From JACKII01 sp041687435 (GTDB lineage Bacteria; Pseudomonadota; Alphaproteobacteria; Bin95), in contig JAWLBX010000013.1 of NCBI GenBank assembly GCA_041687435.1, positions 1 through 64,000 of the forward strand: DNA of 64,000 bases, read 5' to 3'. Position numbers and translations under genes: made by a program. How positions within the stretch are numbered: the first letter of the stretch is position 1; every line of letters starts with the position of its first letter. This document shows, one piece after another, positions 1-8,237 of this stretch. The notes under the pieces were generated by a model that made no database searches, had not been told where the DNA came from, and worked only from the letters and a program-made list of their open reading frames with translations.

Positions 1-1
1 G

Positions 2-523
2 GATTTGATCAAGGGCCTGACCGCGGATGCGATAGGCATTCTCGATTCAACAGAACCTGATTCCCAGGAGCGTAAAACGAAGCTGGAATCGCTGTTCCGT
101 TCATCCTTGGATATTCCGTTTCTCGGCAAATTCGTCATCGGCCGCTATTGGCGCCAGATGAGCGAACCTGAAAAGGCAGAGTATATGAAGGCTTTCGAGC
201 ACTACGTGTTGTCTGTCTATGCGGGGCGCCTGAACGAGTATTCCGGCGAATCCCTGCGGGTTCTGGACACACGTCCGGTGGATGCGGTGGATACGATCGT
301 CACGTCGCAATTGGCTCGCAAGGATCGCGCCCCGGTGGCGATCGATTGGCGCGTCCGGCAGAATGACGGTGACGCCAAGGTCATCGACGTATCGGTCGAA
401 GGCGTCAGCATGGCCATGAGCCAGCGGCAGGAATTCAATTCAATCCTGCAACGGGAAGGTGTCGCCGGCCTGATCAGACGCCTGGAAAACGCGGAACCGC
501 GCGACCCTGGCCCGCCGCGCTGA
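2..523 (+). CDS. mlaC: MlaC-like phospholipid-binding ABC transport protein, 5'-truncated by window edge
   Basis: The visible 173 residues match the MlaC/Ttg2D (toluene tolerance, Ttg2) family, the periplasmic carrier that shuttles phospholipids between outer membrane and the MlaFEDB complex of the inner membrane. Family signs are the FVIGRYWRQMSEPEKAEYM segment and the following aromatic stretch with YAGRLNEYSG, then alternating beta strands and a C-terminal amphipathic helix. The N-terminal part, including the expected signal peptide, lies upstream of the window, so the start codon is not visible. The gene ends 37 bases before a convergent hydrolase gene. The family call is from pattern recognition. 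The other Mla genes are not in view. Confidence 0.8.
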   Translation, partial: DLIKGLTADAIGILDSTEPDSQERKTKLESLFRSSLDIPFLGKFVIGRYWRQMSEPEKAEYMKAFEHYVLSVYAGRLNEYSGESLRVLDTRPVDAVDTIVTSQLARKDRAPVAIDWRVRQNDGDAKVIDVSVEGVSMAMSQRQEFNSILQREGVAGLIRRLENAEPRDPGPPR

Positions 524-559
524 CCGGCGCGGGGGAAACGGACCCCAAACCGGAACCGC

Positions 560-1417
560 TCAGCCTGCCAGCGCTTCGATCAACAACGGATTGACCAAAT
601 CGGGCCGTTCGTACTGCGCCCAATGGCCGGCGCCTTCGACCAGATGAAAGCCGCGGCAATGCGGCAGTGGCTCAAACACGTCGCGCCGGTCCTGCATGTA
701 GGGGCCCGCTGTTGCGTCTTTCTCGCCGAAAATTCCCGTGACCGGCACGCCGATTGAGCGCAGCACCGCGGCAAGGCTATCGCCACGCGGAATGGTATTG
801 CTGCGGATGCGGGCCTTGCGGGTATTGCGCTGCTGGATGTGCAGCGCCAGCGGGTCGATGCGGCCATGGTCGCCGAACATGATGACGCCCAGATTGTGCC
901 GGTGGACGTGCAGCATTTCCTCCGGCGTCATGGTGGAACGCATCTTCCAGAGGTCCGGCCGTGCTTCGTTCAGCCGCACACCCAGCGCGTTGGAGCCAAC
1001 AACTATGAAGCTGTCGCAACGGTCCTGCAGTGCCTGCACTGCCTGGCCGCCGACAATTCCGCCAAACGAAAACCCGGCCAAGTGAAAATGCTCGCCAGGC
1101 GCCAGCGCGGTTTCGATGGCGCCGGCTACCAGCTTGCCGATGCTGTAGATATCCCAGTCGTCGGGCGGCGGGTCGCTGTCGCCGAGGCCGGGTGTATCGC
1201 CGGCGATCACGCGATAGCCTGCGGCAACCAGTGCCTGGATATTCTTGGTCCAATGCGTCCAGGCGCCAAAGGAGCCATGCATCAGGACCACCGGTTTGCC
1301 GGCGCCCCACTGGTGCCAGACCATGTGGCCGCCATGCGGCATCGGCGCTCGGATTACGCGCGCACCATCCTCCAGCCCGGCCAAGTAGGAGGCGGGGTCC
1401 GATATCTCCGCAGTCAT
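560..1417 (-). CDS. alpha/beta hydrolase
   Basis: A 285-residue alpha/beta-hydrolase-fold protein. The oxyanion motif HGSFGAW lies at about residues 47-53, the nucleophile elbow GFSFGG puts the catalytic serine at 117, an acidic residue follows in GEKDA, and the histidine is in GAGHWAQYERP. There is no signal peptide, so it is probably cytoplasmic. The start at 1417 is chosen because a GGAGAG ribosome site lies just upstream and the protein then begins at a normal position; a longer in-frame reading exists but overlaps the neighbour. It sits 16 bases after the nitrile-hydratase-like alpha gene and is probably in the same transcript. Substrate unknown; a role in nitrile or amide metabolism would be inference from context only. 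Confidence 0.85.
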   Translation of the reverse strand: MTAEISDPASYLAGLEDGARVIRAPMPHGGHMVWHQWGAGKPVVLMHGSFGAWTHWTKNIQALVAAGYRVIAGDTPGLGDSDPPPDDWDIYSIGKLVAGAIETALAPGEHFHLAGFSFGGIVGGQAVQALQDRCDSFIVVGSNALGVRLNEARPDLWKMRSTMTPEEMLHVHRHNLGVIMFGDHGRIDPLALHIQQRNTRKARIRSNTIPRGDSLAAVLRSIGVPVTGIFGEKDATAGPYMQDRRDVFEPLPHCRGFHLVEGAGHWAQYERPDLVNPLLIEALAG

Positions 1418-1433
1418 GGAATGGCGCTCTCCG

Positions 1434-2081
1434 TCAGGCAGGCAGGCGGGCTGGGGCAACGCCGATCAGGGCGTCGCGGGTAACCAGCGGCTTCAACCGA
1501 TCCCTGCTCCAGCCCTCCGTCCCCTTCGGCTGCTGCGGCAACACGATATAGCGAAGGTCTGCCGTGGAATCATGGACCCGCACCTCCACATCCTCCGGAA
1601 CCTCCGTTCCGAATTCGCGCAGAACCTGCCGCGGTTCGATGACGACACGGGCCCGATAGGCTTTTTTCTTGTACCACGCCGGCGGAACGCCCAGCACGGA
1701 CCGTGGATAACACGAACACAGGGTACAGACGATCACGTTGTGCACGTCGTCCGTGTTCTCCACCACCTTGACCTGTGCCTGGTGGTCCATATCGATGCCC
1801 ATTTCCCGGATCACGGCCATCGGTTCTGCAATCAACCGGGCCTTATAATCCGGATCGGTCCAGGCGCGGGCGACCAATTCCTGGCCATTCTCGATACCAC
1901 GGCTATCCATGCTATCGATCTGCTGCTGGATCTGCTGGGCAGTGATCATGCCCTTTTCGATCAGCAACTCGCGGATTGCCTGCTCCAACACATCGTATTC
2001 GGTGTCGGGGTGATCCGGCTGAAAGGTCCGGGAATGGTCGTGATCGTGGTGGTGGTCGTGGTGATCGTGCGTGTCAGCCAT
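1434..2081 (-). CDS. Co-type nitrile hydratase alpha subunit (or thiocyanate hydrolase gamma-like)
   Basis: A 215-residue NHase alpha-family protein. The metal-binding claw VCTLCSC at residues 118-124 is the cobalt-type version (Thr rather than Ser in the second place), where two cysteines are normally oxidised to sulfinic and sulfenic acids. The flanking CYPRSVLGVPPAWYK and the arginine-rich RARVVIEPRQVL strands are also typical. These enzymes hydrate nitriles to amides; thiocyanate hydrolase is a relative. The ATG at 2081 begins an unusual His/Asp-rich tail (residues 5-16 almost only H and D). The gene overlaps the end of the beta-C gene by eight bases, so translation is probably coupled. 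No activator or cobalt-uptake gene is nearby. Confidence 0.88.
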   Translation of the reverse strand: MADTHDHHDHHHDHDHSRTFQPDHPDTEYDVLEQAIRELLIEKGMITAQQIQQQIDSMDSRGIENGQELVARAWTDPDYKARLIAEPMAVIREMGIDMDHQAQVKVVENTDDVHNVIVCTLCSCYPRSVLGVPPAWYKKKAYRARVVIEPRQVLREFGTEVPEDVEVRVHDSTADLRYIVLPQQPKGTEGWSRDRLKPLVTRDALIGVAPARLPA

Positions 2082-2361
2082 TTGCCGGCTCCAACCAGTG
2101 GTCATAAATGTCAGCGAGGATCGAATCCTTTGGCGACCCGTCATAATCCCGCCAGACATCCTTGGACGCGAACCGCACCTCATAGAGCACGCGCGGCTCT
2201 CCTTTCTGGAAATAGGCAATCTTTTCCGGGTTCGGGAAGGTGCCGAGAACTGATACCACTTGGCCCCTGTGGCCGCGCAAATAATGCGGGGTACGGCAAT
2301 GCCCGGTGGGGATTTCGTTACGAACGACAACGGTGTCGCCCGGCTTCAAGTCTGCGCTCAT
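2074..2361 (-). CDS. nitrile hydratase beta subunit, C-terminal domain only (split beta)
   Basis: A 95-residue protein that matches only the C-terminal SH3-like domain of NHase beta. It has the GDTVVVRNE start, the GHCRTPHYLRGHRG segment that contacts the alpha active site, and LYEVRF and DIYDHWLEP at the end. A normal beta subunit is about 220 residues with an N-terminal helical domain that is absent here, and nothing in the 135 bases upstream encodes it. Separate N- and C-halves of beta are known from thiocyanate hydrolase and from the three-part toyocamycin nitrile hydratase, so the N-half may lie elsewhere. The start at 2361 directly precedes the conserved domain. Overlaps the alpha gene. 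Confidence 0.82.
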   Translation of the reverse strand: MSADLKPGDTVVVRNEIPTGHCRTPHYLRGHRGQVVSVLGTFPNPEKIAYFQKGEPRVLYEVRFASKDVWRDYDGSPKDSILADIYDHWLEPANG

Positions 2362-2496
2362 GTCAGGGCTGTTCCTGATGGCAAGGGCGGAAATCGGAAT
2401 CAGTTTAAGGCGAAGAATACGATCTGAAAAGGGAACGCTATAATTCGGCGACGCTCGTCAAATGCGCACAGCATGGGGGTGTTCGAAAGCCACCCC

Positions 2497-2772
2497 CTAC
2501 CCCTTCGGATGATCCTTCCGCGGCATCACCACGACATTGCGTATGGCGGCGATGGCGGTAAAAGCCAGCGCGCCGCCGATGGCGCCGCCGATAACGATGG
2601 CCATTGGATCGATCTCCCCCAGCTCCTCCGCCGTACCAAGCAGATAGGCGTTCAGATAGAGAATGATCGGTCCGGCAATCACGCCCCACGACATCACATT
2701 GCGCACGTTCCATTTTTTTGGGCCCTCGCCCTCCGGCTTTTGATCCGGGCTACCGCCTTCCCCTTCAACCAT
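2497..2772 (-). CDS. small two-helix membrane protein, unknown function
   Basis: A 91-residue protein that I do not recognise. After a charged, Gly/Glu/Lys-rich start (about 22 residues) there are two likely membrane helices, one around residues 28-47 (WGVIAGPIILYLNAYLLG) and one around 58-76 (AIVIGGAIGGALAFTAIAAI), then a short basic tail. The ATG at 2772 lies two bases beyond the stop of the VOC gene, so the two are almost certainly co-transcribed. A 7-bp inverted repeat (2475-2481 with 2491-2497) touches the stop codon but lacks a T run, so it is at best a weak terminator. The 135 bases between this gene and the nitrile-hydratase-like genes hold no other gene. Confidence 0.6.
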   Translation of the reverse strand: MVEGEGGSPDQKPEGEGPKKWNVRNVMSWGVIAGPIILYLNAYLLGTAEELGEIDPMAIVIGGAIGGALAFTAIAAIRNVVVMPRKDHPKG

Positions 2773-2774
2773 GG

Positions 2775-3206
2775 TCAGAGGGTGATGCTCGGCACCCAGA
2801 GGTAGCCGTCCGGGTCCAGGATATAGGCCTCCCGCATGCCATGCGGCTTGTCGAGCGAGCCGGCAAGAACCTCATACCCAGCAGCCCTCGCCCGCGCCTC
2901 CGCCGCATCGGGGTTGAGGCCGATGATGCGGAGTTCGGCGCCAATACCCCGGATCAGGGTCTCGGCAAGGGAGCCGGAGAGCGGATGGTCGCTATAGGCG
3001 TGATCTGCATGCAGGCACCATTTTGTGCCGGCTCCCTCCACCGCGGCAAAGTCCGGATCCTCGTAAACGATGGTGGCCTGCAGCACCTCCCGCGCGAAGG
3101 CGGTGGCCCGCGGCATATCCCGCACAAGCAGGTTGACCGTCAGGCCACCCAGTTCCTTCGAATACTCGCCCGCCGGTTTCCAGGGCGTGCCGGTGCGTTT
3201 TTTCAT
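2775..3206 (-). CDS. VOC (glyoxalase/bleomycin-resistance fold) family protein
   Basis: A 143-residue protein with the paired beta-alpha-beta-beta-beta units of the VOC superfamily. The first strand is GLTVNLLVRDMPRATAFAREVL, and the protein ends in the standard AYILDPDGYLWVPS. VOC proteins are metal-dependent isomerases, dioxygenases or drug binders; the putative metal ligands here are not complete enough to name a reaction. The start at 3206 lies four bases after the thrS stop; an ATG at 3218 would overlap thrS and is an equal alternative. The gene sits between thrS and the small membrane protein with almost no spacing, which implies shared transcription from the thrS side. Confidence 0.75.
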   Translation of the reverse strand: MKKRTGTPWKPAGEYSKELGGLTVNLLVRDMPRATAFAREVLQATIVYEDPDFAAVEGAGTKWCLHADHAYSDHPLSGSLAETLIRGIGAELRIIGLNPDAAEARARAAGYEVLAGSLDKPHGMREAYILDPDGYLWVPSITL

Positions 3207-3210
3207 TTGC

Positions 3211-5154
3211 TCAAGCATCCCCGCCCGGCATCGCACCTTCGGCCGCAAGCGCCGCAATAGCATCTGTCAGAGACATGACCTCCTGCGCCTTGCCGCCCAG
3301 GCGACGGATGGCGACGGTGCCTTCCTCCGCCTCGCGCTTGCCAACGACCAGCATGGCCGGGACCTTGGTCACGGAGTGCTCCCGCACCTTGTAGTTGATC
3401 TTCTCGTTGCGAAGGTCGGTCTCGACCCGCAGCCCAGCCTTGCGGCAGGCGGCGGCCACTTCCTCCGCGTAAGCATCGGCATCGCTGGTGATCGTGGCAA
3501 CCACCGCCTGCACCGGCGCGAGCCAGAGCGGAAAACGGCCGGCATAGTTCTCGATCAGGATGCCGATGAACCGCTCGAACGAGCCCAGGATCGCGCGGTG
3601 CAGCATCACCGGCCGATGCTTCTCGCCATCCTCACCGATATAGTTGGCGTCCAGCCGTTCCGGCAACACGAAATCGACCTGAAAGGTGCCGCACTGCCAA
3701 TCCCGGCCGATGGCGTCCTTCAGCACGAATTCCAGCTTTGGGCCGTAGAACGCGCCTTCACCCGGATTCATCGTGTAGGGTAGGCCGACATGCTCAATGG
3801 CGTCGCGGAGCGCAGTTTCCGCCTTGTCCCAGATTGCATCCTCGCCGGCGCGGATTTCAGGGCGGTCCGAGAACTTCACCACCACGTCTTCGAAGCCGAA
3901 GTCCCGGTAGACCGACAGCAGCAGCTTGCAGAAAGTCTCGGTCTCCGCCGTGATCTGATCCTCGGTCGCGAAGATATGGGCGTCGTCCTGGGTGAAGGCG
4001 CGCACGCGCATGATGCCGTGCATGGAACCGGAGGACTCGTTGCGGTGGCAGGAGCCGAATTCGGCCATGCGCAGCGGCAGGTCGCGATAGCTTTTCAGGC
4101 CCTGGTTGAAGATCTGAACATGGCCGGGGCAGTTCATCGGCTTCACCGCCAGCACGCGCTCATCCTCGGTCTCCGCAATGAACATGTTCTCGCGGAACTT
4201 GTCCCAATGGCCGGAGCGTTCCCACAGCACGCGGTCGATCAATTGCGGTGTCTTGACCTCGACATAGCCACCGTCTTCGAGGCGGTCACGCATGTATTCC
4301 TCGCACAGGCGGTAGACGGTCCAGCCCTTCGGGTGCCAGAAAATACTGCCAACCGCTTCCTCCTGCAGATGGAACAGGTCCATTTCCCGGCCGAGCCGGC
4401 GATGGTCGCGCTTCGCCGCCTCCTCCAGCATGGTGAGATGGGCCTTCAGTTCCTTATCGTTCCGCCAGGCAGTGCCATAGATGCGCTGCAACTGCTCGCG
4501 TTTCGCGTCCCCGCGCCAATAGGCACCGGCAAGGCGTTGCAGCTTGAAGGCGTTGCCGACATGTCCGGTGGACGGCAGGTGCGGGCCCCGGCAAAGATCA
4601 TGCCATTCGCCCTGGCGGTAGATCGAAATGGTTTCACTCTGCGGCAGGTCGCGGATCAGTTCGGCCTTGAACACCTCACCCATATCCTCGAAATGCTTGA
4701 TCGCGTCGTCGCGGTCCCATTCCTCGCGCACAAAGGGTTCATTGCGGGCAATGATCTCCTGCATCTTAGCCTCGATCTTCTCCATATCCTCCGGCGTGAA
4801 ATGCTCCTCGCGCGCGAAGTCGTAGTAGAAGCCATGCTCGATGGCCGGGCCGATGGTGACCTGCGTGCCGGGGAACAGTTCCTGGACCGCCTCCGCCATC
4901 ACATGCGCGGCATCGTGGCGGATCAGTTCCAGCGCCTCCTCGTCGTCGCGGGTGAGGATGGCGACTTCGGCATCGCGCTTCAGCGGCGTCGAGAGATCGC
5001 GGACCTGACCGTCGATCCTGGCAGCAATTGCACGCTTGGCGAGAGACTTGGAAATGCTTTCCGCGACTTCGGCCACGGTGGTGCCGGTCGCATAGGTGCG
5101 CGTCGCGCCGTCGGGCAACGTTATGGTGACCTGTGCGAGTTGGGTATCCGGCAT
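3211..5154 (-). CDS. thrS: threonyl-tRNA synthetase
   Basis: The complete 647-residue class II synthetase that charges tRNA-Thr. Domains in order are an N-terminal TGS domain (about 1-65), the editing domain with HDAAHVMAEAV, the catalytic core (about 245-540) and the C-terminal anticodon-binding domain. Zinc ligands are recognisable: the cysteine of MNCPGHVQIF, the histidine of QDDAHIF and the histidine of VMLHRAILGSFERF. Length is normal for the family. The ATG at 5154 starts directly on the TGS strand. It lies 68 bases downstream of the glycosyltransferase gene on the same strand. I see no T-box-like leader upstream, as expected for a proteobacterium. Confidence 0.98.
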   Translation of the reverse strand: MPDTQLAQVTITLPDGATRTYATGTTVAEVAESISKSLAKRAIAARIDGQVRDLSTPLKRDAEVAILTRDDEEALELIRHDAAHVMAEAVQELFPGTQVTIGPAIEHGFYYDFAREEHFTPEDMEKIEAKMQEIIARNEPFVREEWDRDDAIKHFEDMGEVFKAELIRDLPQSETISIYRQGEWHDLCRGPHLPSTGHVGNAFKLQRLAGAYWRGDAKREQLQRIYGTAWRNDKELKAHLTMLEEAAKRDHRRLGREMDLFHLQEEAVGSIFWHPKGWTVYRLCEEYMRDRLEDGGYVEVKTPQLIDRVLWERSGHWDKFRENMFIAETEDERVLAVKPMNCPGHVQIFNQGLKSYRDLPLRMAEFGSCHRNESSGSMHGIMRVRAFTQDDAHIFATEDQITAETETFCKLLLSVYRDFGFEDVVVKFSDRPEIRAGEDAIWDKAETALRDAIEHVGLPYTMNPGEGAFYGPKLEFVLKDAIGRDWQCGTFQVDFVLPERLDANYIGEDGEKHRPVMLHRAILGSFERFIGILIENYAGRFPLWLAPVQAVVATITSDADAYAEEVAAACRKAGLRVETDLRNEKINYKVREHSVTKVPAMLVVGKREAEEGTVAIRRLGGKAQEVMSLTDAIAALAAEGAMPGGDA

Positions 5155-5222
5155 GGTGATGGCTCCAATCTTTCGTGGCTGCGCAAATACGCCCGCAGCG
5201 GGCCTAACTTGCTTCCGCCCGA

Positions 5223-6182
5223 CTATCGGGGCAAGAGGGCCGGTTCGCGCAGGATGTCGCTTGCTGCCTGCCAGACAGTCTCGACCGGCAGATCGGCAAG
5301 GTTACGCGCCTCCAAAATCACCGGCTGGCGGCGGTTGGGATGGGCGCGTGGCCGGGAAAGGCTTGGACTGGAGTCCGGCCCGAACAGCACGATGCAGGGC
5401 GCACCGGCCAGGCTGGCGATGTGCATCGGCCCGGTGTCGTTGCCGACCACCAGCCGGGCGCCTCGCATGACGGAAGCAAGGTCGAGCAGACTGGTCTGGC
5501 CGACAATGCTCCGCGCCTCCGGGGACGATGCACAGATAATGCGGGCTGGTTTCGCCTCCGGCGGCCCGCCGACAATAACCGGGGTGATACCCTGCCCTGC
5601 CAATCTTTCGGCAAGCTCCGCGAAATGTTCGGCGGGCCAGCGTTTGTCCGGCCGGTGCGGCGCACCGCCCGGCAGGAGAACGGCATATTCTGCGGGCAGA
5701 CCAAGACCGGAGATGTCGCTTTGCCAGCACGAGGGATCAGACAGCGGTACGCAGGCAATACCAGCCGCGGCCAGTTGATGGCGTTGCGCCTCCACCGGAT
5801 GAACCCGGGTGCGCTCCGGGTTTCTGTCCGGGTGCGAACAGCCGGACGCGGTACCAGACCATTCCGGCCACGGCCCCGGCCAAAACAAGTGATAATACCA
5901 GTTGGTGCGGTTGGAGGTTTGCAGGTCGTAGACCCGCTCGAATCTGCTGACACGCAGACGCTGGCGCAGGGCCAACACCCGGTCCAGCCGCCATAGCTTC
6001 GGCCGCTCATCCAGCCAGATACGCTGAAAAAGGCCGGTAGCCTCCGCCAGCGGCGCGAGGCCCCTGGTGGTGAGCAGGGTCAGTTCGGCTTCCGGATGCG
6101 CGGCACGGATCGCCTGCATCGGCCCCATGCTCAGGACGAAATCGCCCAGCGCTGATAGCTTGATGACCAGAATCCGTTGCAA
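5223..6182 (-). CDS. glycosyltransferase family 9 (ADP-heptose:LPS heptosyltransferase-like)
   Basis: A 319-residue GT-B enzyme of the heptosyltransferase family, which adds sugars to the lipopolysaccharide core at the cytoplasmic membrane. The N-terminus ILVIKLSALGDFVLSMGPM is the classic first Rossmann strand and the sugar-nucleotide site is VVGNDTGPMHIASLAGAP. A TTG start at 6182 is chosen because AGGAG lies seven to eight bases upstream and the family normally begins exactly here; longer readings add a low-complexity, non-homologous tail. It follows the GT4 glycosyltransferase by 31 bases and probably forms an operon with it. The acceptor sugar cannot be told from sequence. Confidence 0.88.
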   Translation of the reverse strand: MQRILVIKLSALGDFVLSMGPMQAIRAAHPEAELTLLTTRGLAPLAEATGLFQRIWLDERPKLWRLDRVLALRQRLRVSRFERVYDLQTSNRTNWYYHLFWPGPWPEWSGTASGCSHPDRNPERTRVHPVEAQRHQLAAAGIACVPLSDPSCWQSDISGLGLPAEYAVLLPGGAPHRPDKRWPAEHFAELAERLAGQGITPVIVGGPPEAKPARIICASSPEARSIVGQTSLLDLASVMRGARLVVGNDTGPMHIASLAGAPCIVLFGPDSSPSLSRPRAHPNRRQPVILEARNLADLPVETVWQAASDILREPALLPR

Positions 6183-6213
6183 TTGTCCGCTCCTGCCGGC
6201 GCCTATGCCGAAG

Positions 6214-7413
6214 TCACGGCGTCTTGGACAGCAATTCGCCGTAAACCTCAAGCGTGCGCTCGCACATGTTCTGCTTTGAGAACATGTTGCGGGCGCGGTG
6301 CATGGCCTTGACCGCCAGTTCCTGCCGCTCCTTCGGCGACAGGCCGAACACCTTTCCAAGCGCGTCTGCCAGCGGCCCCGGCTTGCCGGGCGGAACGAGC
6401 CAACCGGTTTCACCATCCACCAGCACTTCCGGTGCGGCGCCATGGGCGGTGGCGATCACCGGCTTGCCCATGGCTGCCGCCTCCGCCAACGTGCGGCCAA
6501 AACCCTCCGGCTCGGTCGAGGCGGAGATGACGACATCGGCCAGCGCCATGGCTGCCGGGACGTCATCGCAATGGGACGCGAACACCACACGCTGTGGCTC
6601 CAACCCACGCTCCCGAACGAGGCGCTGCAGTTCCTCGCGATAGGCCTCCCGCCCATCATCCGCGCCGACCAGCACACAGACCAGATCCGGCAGGTGGCGC
6701 ACGCGCAGCAGGTTGGCCATGGCGCCGATCAATACCGCATGCCCCTTCAGCCTAGTCAGGCGTGCGGGTAGCAGCACGATCCTGGCATCCCGCGCAATGC
6801 CCCATTGCTCGCGCAACGCGGCCAATCGGCCGGCGCAGACCGCCTCCGGGTTGAAGGCGTTCAGATCGACGCCCCGGTGGATGACCCGCAAACGCCCCGG
6901 CAATAAGCCGTAGCGCTGGCGGATCAGTTTGGCGATGAAGTGAGAGATCGCAATCACCCGGTCACCGCTCGCCATGACGCTGTTATAGCGCCTTTTCAGA
7001 GGGCCGTTTTCGGTATAGGCGGCGTGAAACGTGGTGACGAAGGGAATGCCGGTTCGCTCTGCCGCCATCTTGGCAGACCAGGCTGGCGCCCGGCTGCGGG
7101 CATGAATCAATGAGACGTTTTCTCGCTGGATCAACGCTGCCAGTTTCGCGGCGTTGGCGCGGATCGTCAGCGGGTTCTTGCTGGCAAGGCTCATGGCGAT
7201 GTGCTGCCCGCCGAGCCGTGTCAGCCGCTCCACATTTGCGCCGGTATCGCTGGCGACAAGGGCACGCCCGCCCGCCGCAATGATAGCCTCCGCAACCTCC
7301 AGCGTGCCGCGTTCAACGCCGCCTTGGCCGAGCGCAGGCAGCACCTGCAAAATCGTCGTACCGGGCGGCAGGGCTTGCGCGGCGGCGGCGCCCAGGGCAT
7401 TGCTAACGGACAT
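6214..7413 (-). CDS. glycosyltransferase family 4
   Basis: A 399-residue GT-B glycosyltransferase of the GT4 family. The N-terminal domain opens with ILQVLPALGQGGVERGTLE, the acceptor-side pattern of LPS and exopolysaccharide enzymes. The C-terminal domain carries the EX7E motif in EPEGFGRTLAEAAAMG followed by KPVIATAHGAAPEVL. It transfers a sugar from a nucleotide donor, probably to LPS core or capsule, at the inner membrane. The start at 7413 has a strong purine-rich ribosome site (GGAAGGGGGG). It is the first gene of the minus-strand run that continues through thrS and is divergent from the hydrolase at 7443 with only 29 bases between starts. Confidence 0.88.
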   Translation of the reverse strand: MSVSNALGAAAAQALPPGTTILQVLPALGQGGVERGTLEVAEAIIAAGGRALVASDTGANVERLTRLGGQHIAMSLASKNPLTIRANAAKLAALIQRENVSLIHARSRAPAWSAKMAAERTGIPFVTTFHAAYTENGPLKRRYNSVMASGDRVIAISHFIAKLIRQRYGLLPGRLRVIHRGVDLNAFNPEAVCAGRLAALREQWGIARDARIVLLPARLTRLKGHAVLIGAMANLLRVRHLPDLVCVLVGADDGREAYREELQRLVRERGLEPQRVVFASHCDDVPAAMALADVVISASTEPEGFGRTLAEAAAMGKPVIATAHGAAPEVLVDGETGWLVPPGKPGPLADALGKVFGLSPKERQELAVKAMHRARNMFSKQNMCERTLEVYGELLSKTP

Positions 7414-7442
7414 CAGCCCCCCTTCCCGCTCTGGAGACCGGC

Positions 7443-8231
7443 ATGGCAGGCGCACCCGCATTTCTCGACCGCGACGGCATTGCCATCGCATACCACCATA
7501 GCCCCGCACGCGGCGCCGGGGCGCGGTTGCCCGGTGTCGTCTTCCTGGGTGGGTTCATGTCGGACATGGAGGGCGGCAAGGCTCTGCATCTGGAGGCCAC
7601 GTGTCGGGAACGCGGTCAGCAATACACCAGGTTGGACTATCACGGCCACGGCCAATCCGGCGGCGTTTTCGCCGAGGCAGGCATTTCCAACTGGGCAGGC
7701 GACGCGGCCGCGGTGATCGACGCGGTGACGAGCGGTCCACAGGTGCTGGTCGGCTCGTCCATGGGCGGCTGGATCATGCTGCTGGCGGCCAACCGGCTGG
7801 GCGCGCGGGTGCAGGGCCTGATCGGCATTGCGCCCGCACCCGATTTTGTCCTGCGCATGGAGGCGGAACTGTCCTCCACCCAAAAGGCCGAGTTGGACTC
7901 GCAAGGCTTTACCACCCGTCCGACACCGTATTCCGACGATCCGTATATTATCTCGAAACGGTTAATCGAGGATGGAAAGCGGAGCCTGGTGCTGACCGAT
8001 GGCCATCCGTTTGCCGGGCCGGTTCGCATTCTGCATGGAATGGAGGACGATGCCGTGCCCTGGCGGGAGTCGCTGACGCTGATGGATAAGCTGGCAAGCG
8101 ACGATGTCAGGGTTACCTATGTCAAGGGCGGTGACCATCGTCTGTCGGAGCCGGGCCAGCTTGCCATGCTGGATGCGGCGGTGTGTGAAATTTCGGCTCT
8201 GGTGGCCAATGCAAACGCTCAGGAAGGGTAA
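7443..8231 (+). CDS. alpha/beta hydrolase (ABHD10-like)
   Basis: A 262-residue alpha/beta hydrolase. The nucleophile elbow VGSSMGGW gives catalytic Ser106, the acid is probably in GMEDDAVPW and the histidine in GGDHRLSEP near the C-terminus. The pattern LDYHGHGQSGG and the order of motifs resemble the ABHD10/palmitoyl-thioesterase-like bacterial hydrolases that are common beside aminopeptidases in alphaproteobacteria. No signal peptide. The aminopeptidase gene begins six bases after its stop codon, so the two form an operon. The exact ester or thioester substrate is unknown. Confidence 0.85.
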   Translation: MAGAPAFLDRDGIAIAYHHSPARGAGARLPGVVFLGGFMSDMEGGKALHLEATCRERGQQYTRLDYHGHGQSGGVFAEAGISNWAGDAAAVIDAVTSGPQVLVGSSMGGWIMLLAANRLGARVQGLIGIAPAPDFVLRMEAELSSTQKAELDSQGFTTRPTPYSDDPYIISKRLIEDGKRSLVLTDGHPFAGPVRILHGMEDDAVPWRESLTLMDKLASDDVRVTYVKGGDHRLSEPGQLAMLDAAVCEISALVANANAQEG

Positions 8232-8237
8232 GGCACG

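Noticed and set aside
3790..5778. Long open frame on the plus strand across thrS
   Set aside because: It runs antisense to thrS, a certain gene, and its translation has no domain or ribosome site. High GC makes such shadow frames common.
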